Below, piece by piece: positions 62,206 through 64,000 of a stretch of DNA of 64,000 bases. Location of the stretch: assembly GCF_018139145.2 (NCBI RefSeq), contig NC_059476.1:14439001-14503000 (forward strand), given 5' to 3'. The stretch's first letter is position 1, and the number at the start of each line of letters is the position of its first letter. Under the pieces are notes generated by a model. That model was not told where the DNA came from. It did not search any database and worked only from the letters and a program-made list of their open reading frames with translations. Source of the stretch: Gymnogyps californianus. Taxonomy: Eukaryota > Chordata > Aves > Accipitriformes > Cathartidae. The position numbers and the translations under genes are program-made.

Positions 62206-64000
62206 GCGGGTCTGAGGGCTTTGGAAAACCCTTTCCCTGTGTTTTTCTGTATAAAGCCCATCACTGTAGCTGCTAGATTATATGACACTAGGGTTTAAAA
62301 TGACTTAAGAATGAAATCAAACTGATAAGAAGGCTAAGATGTAATAAAGCTAAGCAAAGTAAATTTGCTTTCTTTCTAAAACAAGGCAACTTTCACGAGG
62401 TTTTAATTTTCTCTGGCCCAAGTGGAAAAACAATTGAGTTTGGTTCATTCTGCACGTGCATGCTGGGTATGTGTTGATACTGCTCCTGGGAAGCCCTGGA
62501 GATGACGTCCCGCACCCACCACCACATGTGGGCTTACCCTGGGCATGTGGGAGCAGGTGAGGAGGGCTGGCAGGGGGCTGGAGCCCACTTACGGGGCTCG
62601 GTTTCAATTTCTCTCTGTCCCGCAACCGTAGGGTGCGATCTTGGGAATCATCGGTTAAGGCCATGTTTAGTCATTAATTCTGCCCGAGACTCGTCCCTAG
62701 TTTTCCCCACTGCCAGAGGTGCTTTGCAAATAGGAAACAGAAGATCTGGGGACTCAGGTGGGATATAGAGGGTCCAGATCTGCCCCTAGACTCTCTGCAC
62801 TTCTTTTATTGGGGAAAAAGAGAGACAAACTAGAATTGTCATATGTCCCCGTGGCATTAAAAGAATAAATCCATAAAACATTGTGTAGCACTCAAATGCT
62901 GCAGCACTAAAGTCCTTCTGTAGTTACCTATGCCCGACTGGTGCCTTTATTGCTGTGCTTAAAGCCTCCATGCTCACATCTGTTTGCAGATGTCCTCTGT
63001 AGCAGGGTGGTCTCTTGCTGTAACAGTGATGATAAATACTTTGCTCTTATGGATTAGATTATTCCTCACCAAGTTGTTCTCTGTTTCACTGGAGGTCAGC
63101 TATACTCATCATCTGTTAGGATTTTCTCCCCCGGGCCCCTTTTGTTTTTTTGCAATTAAACCAGATCCTTTGTTCTGCGGTGTCAGCAGATAGGAGCGTT
63201 CCTCCAGGCAGCCGTGAAGACAAAAACGTGCAGGCAAGGATGTTGCCTCTCTCTGTGGCTTTCTGCTCCTCTTCTCCCATTGCCAGCTCCCTGCGCACGA
63301 TGCTTGCTCCAAGAGGTGGTTGTGTCCTCTCCATACCGTCCATTCCCTGGTTCACGTCCCCTTGAAAAGAGAGTCCAGATGTTATAATCCTCTGGTAAGC
63401 CCTAAAACTGGCAGGATTTTTGTGTTTGTTTCCCTCCTCCTGTTTTATTTTCATAAGCCTATAGATTGACTTTATTTCTCTTAAAGGTTTCTAGGCTGGG
63501 AGACTGCTATTCATCCGCTTTTAATTAAAGCAATATAGGGAATTAGGCCTTTCACAGGGGTGGTTCTGGTGATGGCTATGAATGTTTTTGTTAGTTTTCC
63601 TTCCTTCTGAGCAAATGCTTGGAAGTGTGAGTTGGAGCTTAAGCTTTTTAATTACTGGGGAGTAAAATTACTACATTAGGGTGAAGTGATTTCTTTGCAA
63701 AGGAAAAACTGTTTCTTGGCTGCTGCCATGTGCAATAGTGTAACTAAGAGAGGACGGTTCACTGCTGCATCCTCAGAGGACAGGAGGGTGGCGGGTGCAA
63801 GGAGGGAATATGAATTTGGGTATCAAAGAGCTGAGGCAGTTGGTGGGATGGCACAGGGTGATCTGTGGCTTTTGTAGCACGGCGTGAAGGAGGGGAGGTG
63901 GTGGGAACCCGGTCCCTCCTCCTGGCAGTGCCCAGCTGTTTCCCACAAGAGTCTGGTTTAGATTAGGCTGCCCAAGGCATGGTTTCTCTTGATGTTGGTA

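Larger units (their letters stand above)
49088..64000 (+). other. SH3PXD2A: SH3PXD2A downstream intron (5' part)
   Basis: This is non-coding DNA after PX exon B. It holds a MIR/L2-like remnant (50270-50412), a GC- and CpG-enriched patch (54241-54720) followed by a strong acceptor-like sequence at 54786-54815, an A16 run (55570-55585), a CA microsatellite (55722-55743), a mixed-GC block that may be conserved (56380-56720), a C14 run (61627-61640) and a short repeat remnant (62170-62205). The rest, including 51-54 kb and 57-61 kb, looks like ordinary unique intronic sequence. TKS5 isoforms that lack the PX domain are known to start from promoters downstream of the PX exons, so an alternative first exon could lie in this direction, but I cannot point to one with confidence. 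Confidence 0.85.

Overview
The window is a piece of a vertebrate nuclear genome, almost certainly avian. It has spliced coding exons separated by tens of kilobases of non-coding DNA, 5'-truncated CR1 LINE tails, and a solo LTR of a type I recognise from bird genomes. I know this LTR mainly from non-galliform birds, so a neoavian host is my best guess, but I could not search for it. No bacterial-style operons, tRNA, rRNA or CRISPR arrays were seen.

Only two segments are convincingly protein-coding. Both lie on the + strand and belong to one gene, SH3PXD2A (TKS5/FISH), the podosome and invadopodium scaffold. The exon at 16380-16460 encodes residues about 25-51 of the N-terminal PX domain, including the phosphoinositide-binding RRYSKF motif. 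The exon at 49012-49087 encodes residues about 52-76 and ends one base into codon 77. Phases, splice sites and the reading across the junction all agree. The first coding exon and all exons after the second one lie outside the window.

Layout: 1-16379 is the 3' part of the upstream intron; 16380-16460 is PX exon A; 16461-49011 is a 32.55 kb intron; 49012-49087 is PX exon B; 49088-64000 is the 5' part of the next intron. The introns hold a 63-bp tandem duplication (5988-6113), a complete 1156-bp solo LTR with a perfect 5-bp target-site duplication (23655-24810), two CR1 3' ends (33784-33985 on -, 44060-44223 on +), several worn MIR/L2-like remnants, remnants of a quasi-palindromic amniote-type repeat, homopolymer runs and a CA microsatellite. 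They also hold a pair of diverged ~150-bp homologous blocks at 41.0 and 42.3 kb, and several AT-rich or mixed segments that look like conserved non-coding elements, though only alignment could show that. A GC- and CpG-enriched patch at about 54.2-54.7 kb is a weak candidate for an internal promoter; TKS5 is known to have PX-less isoforms from internal promoters.

I found no convincing evidence of a new biological system. The long open reading frames (up to 250 codons) fall in GC-rich, repetitive or tandemly duplicated non-coding DNA and carry no domain I recognise.
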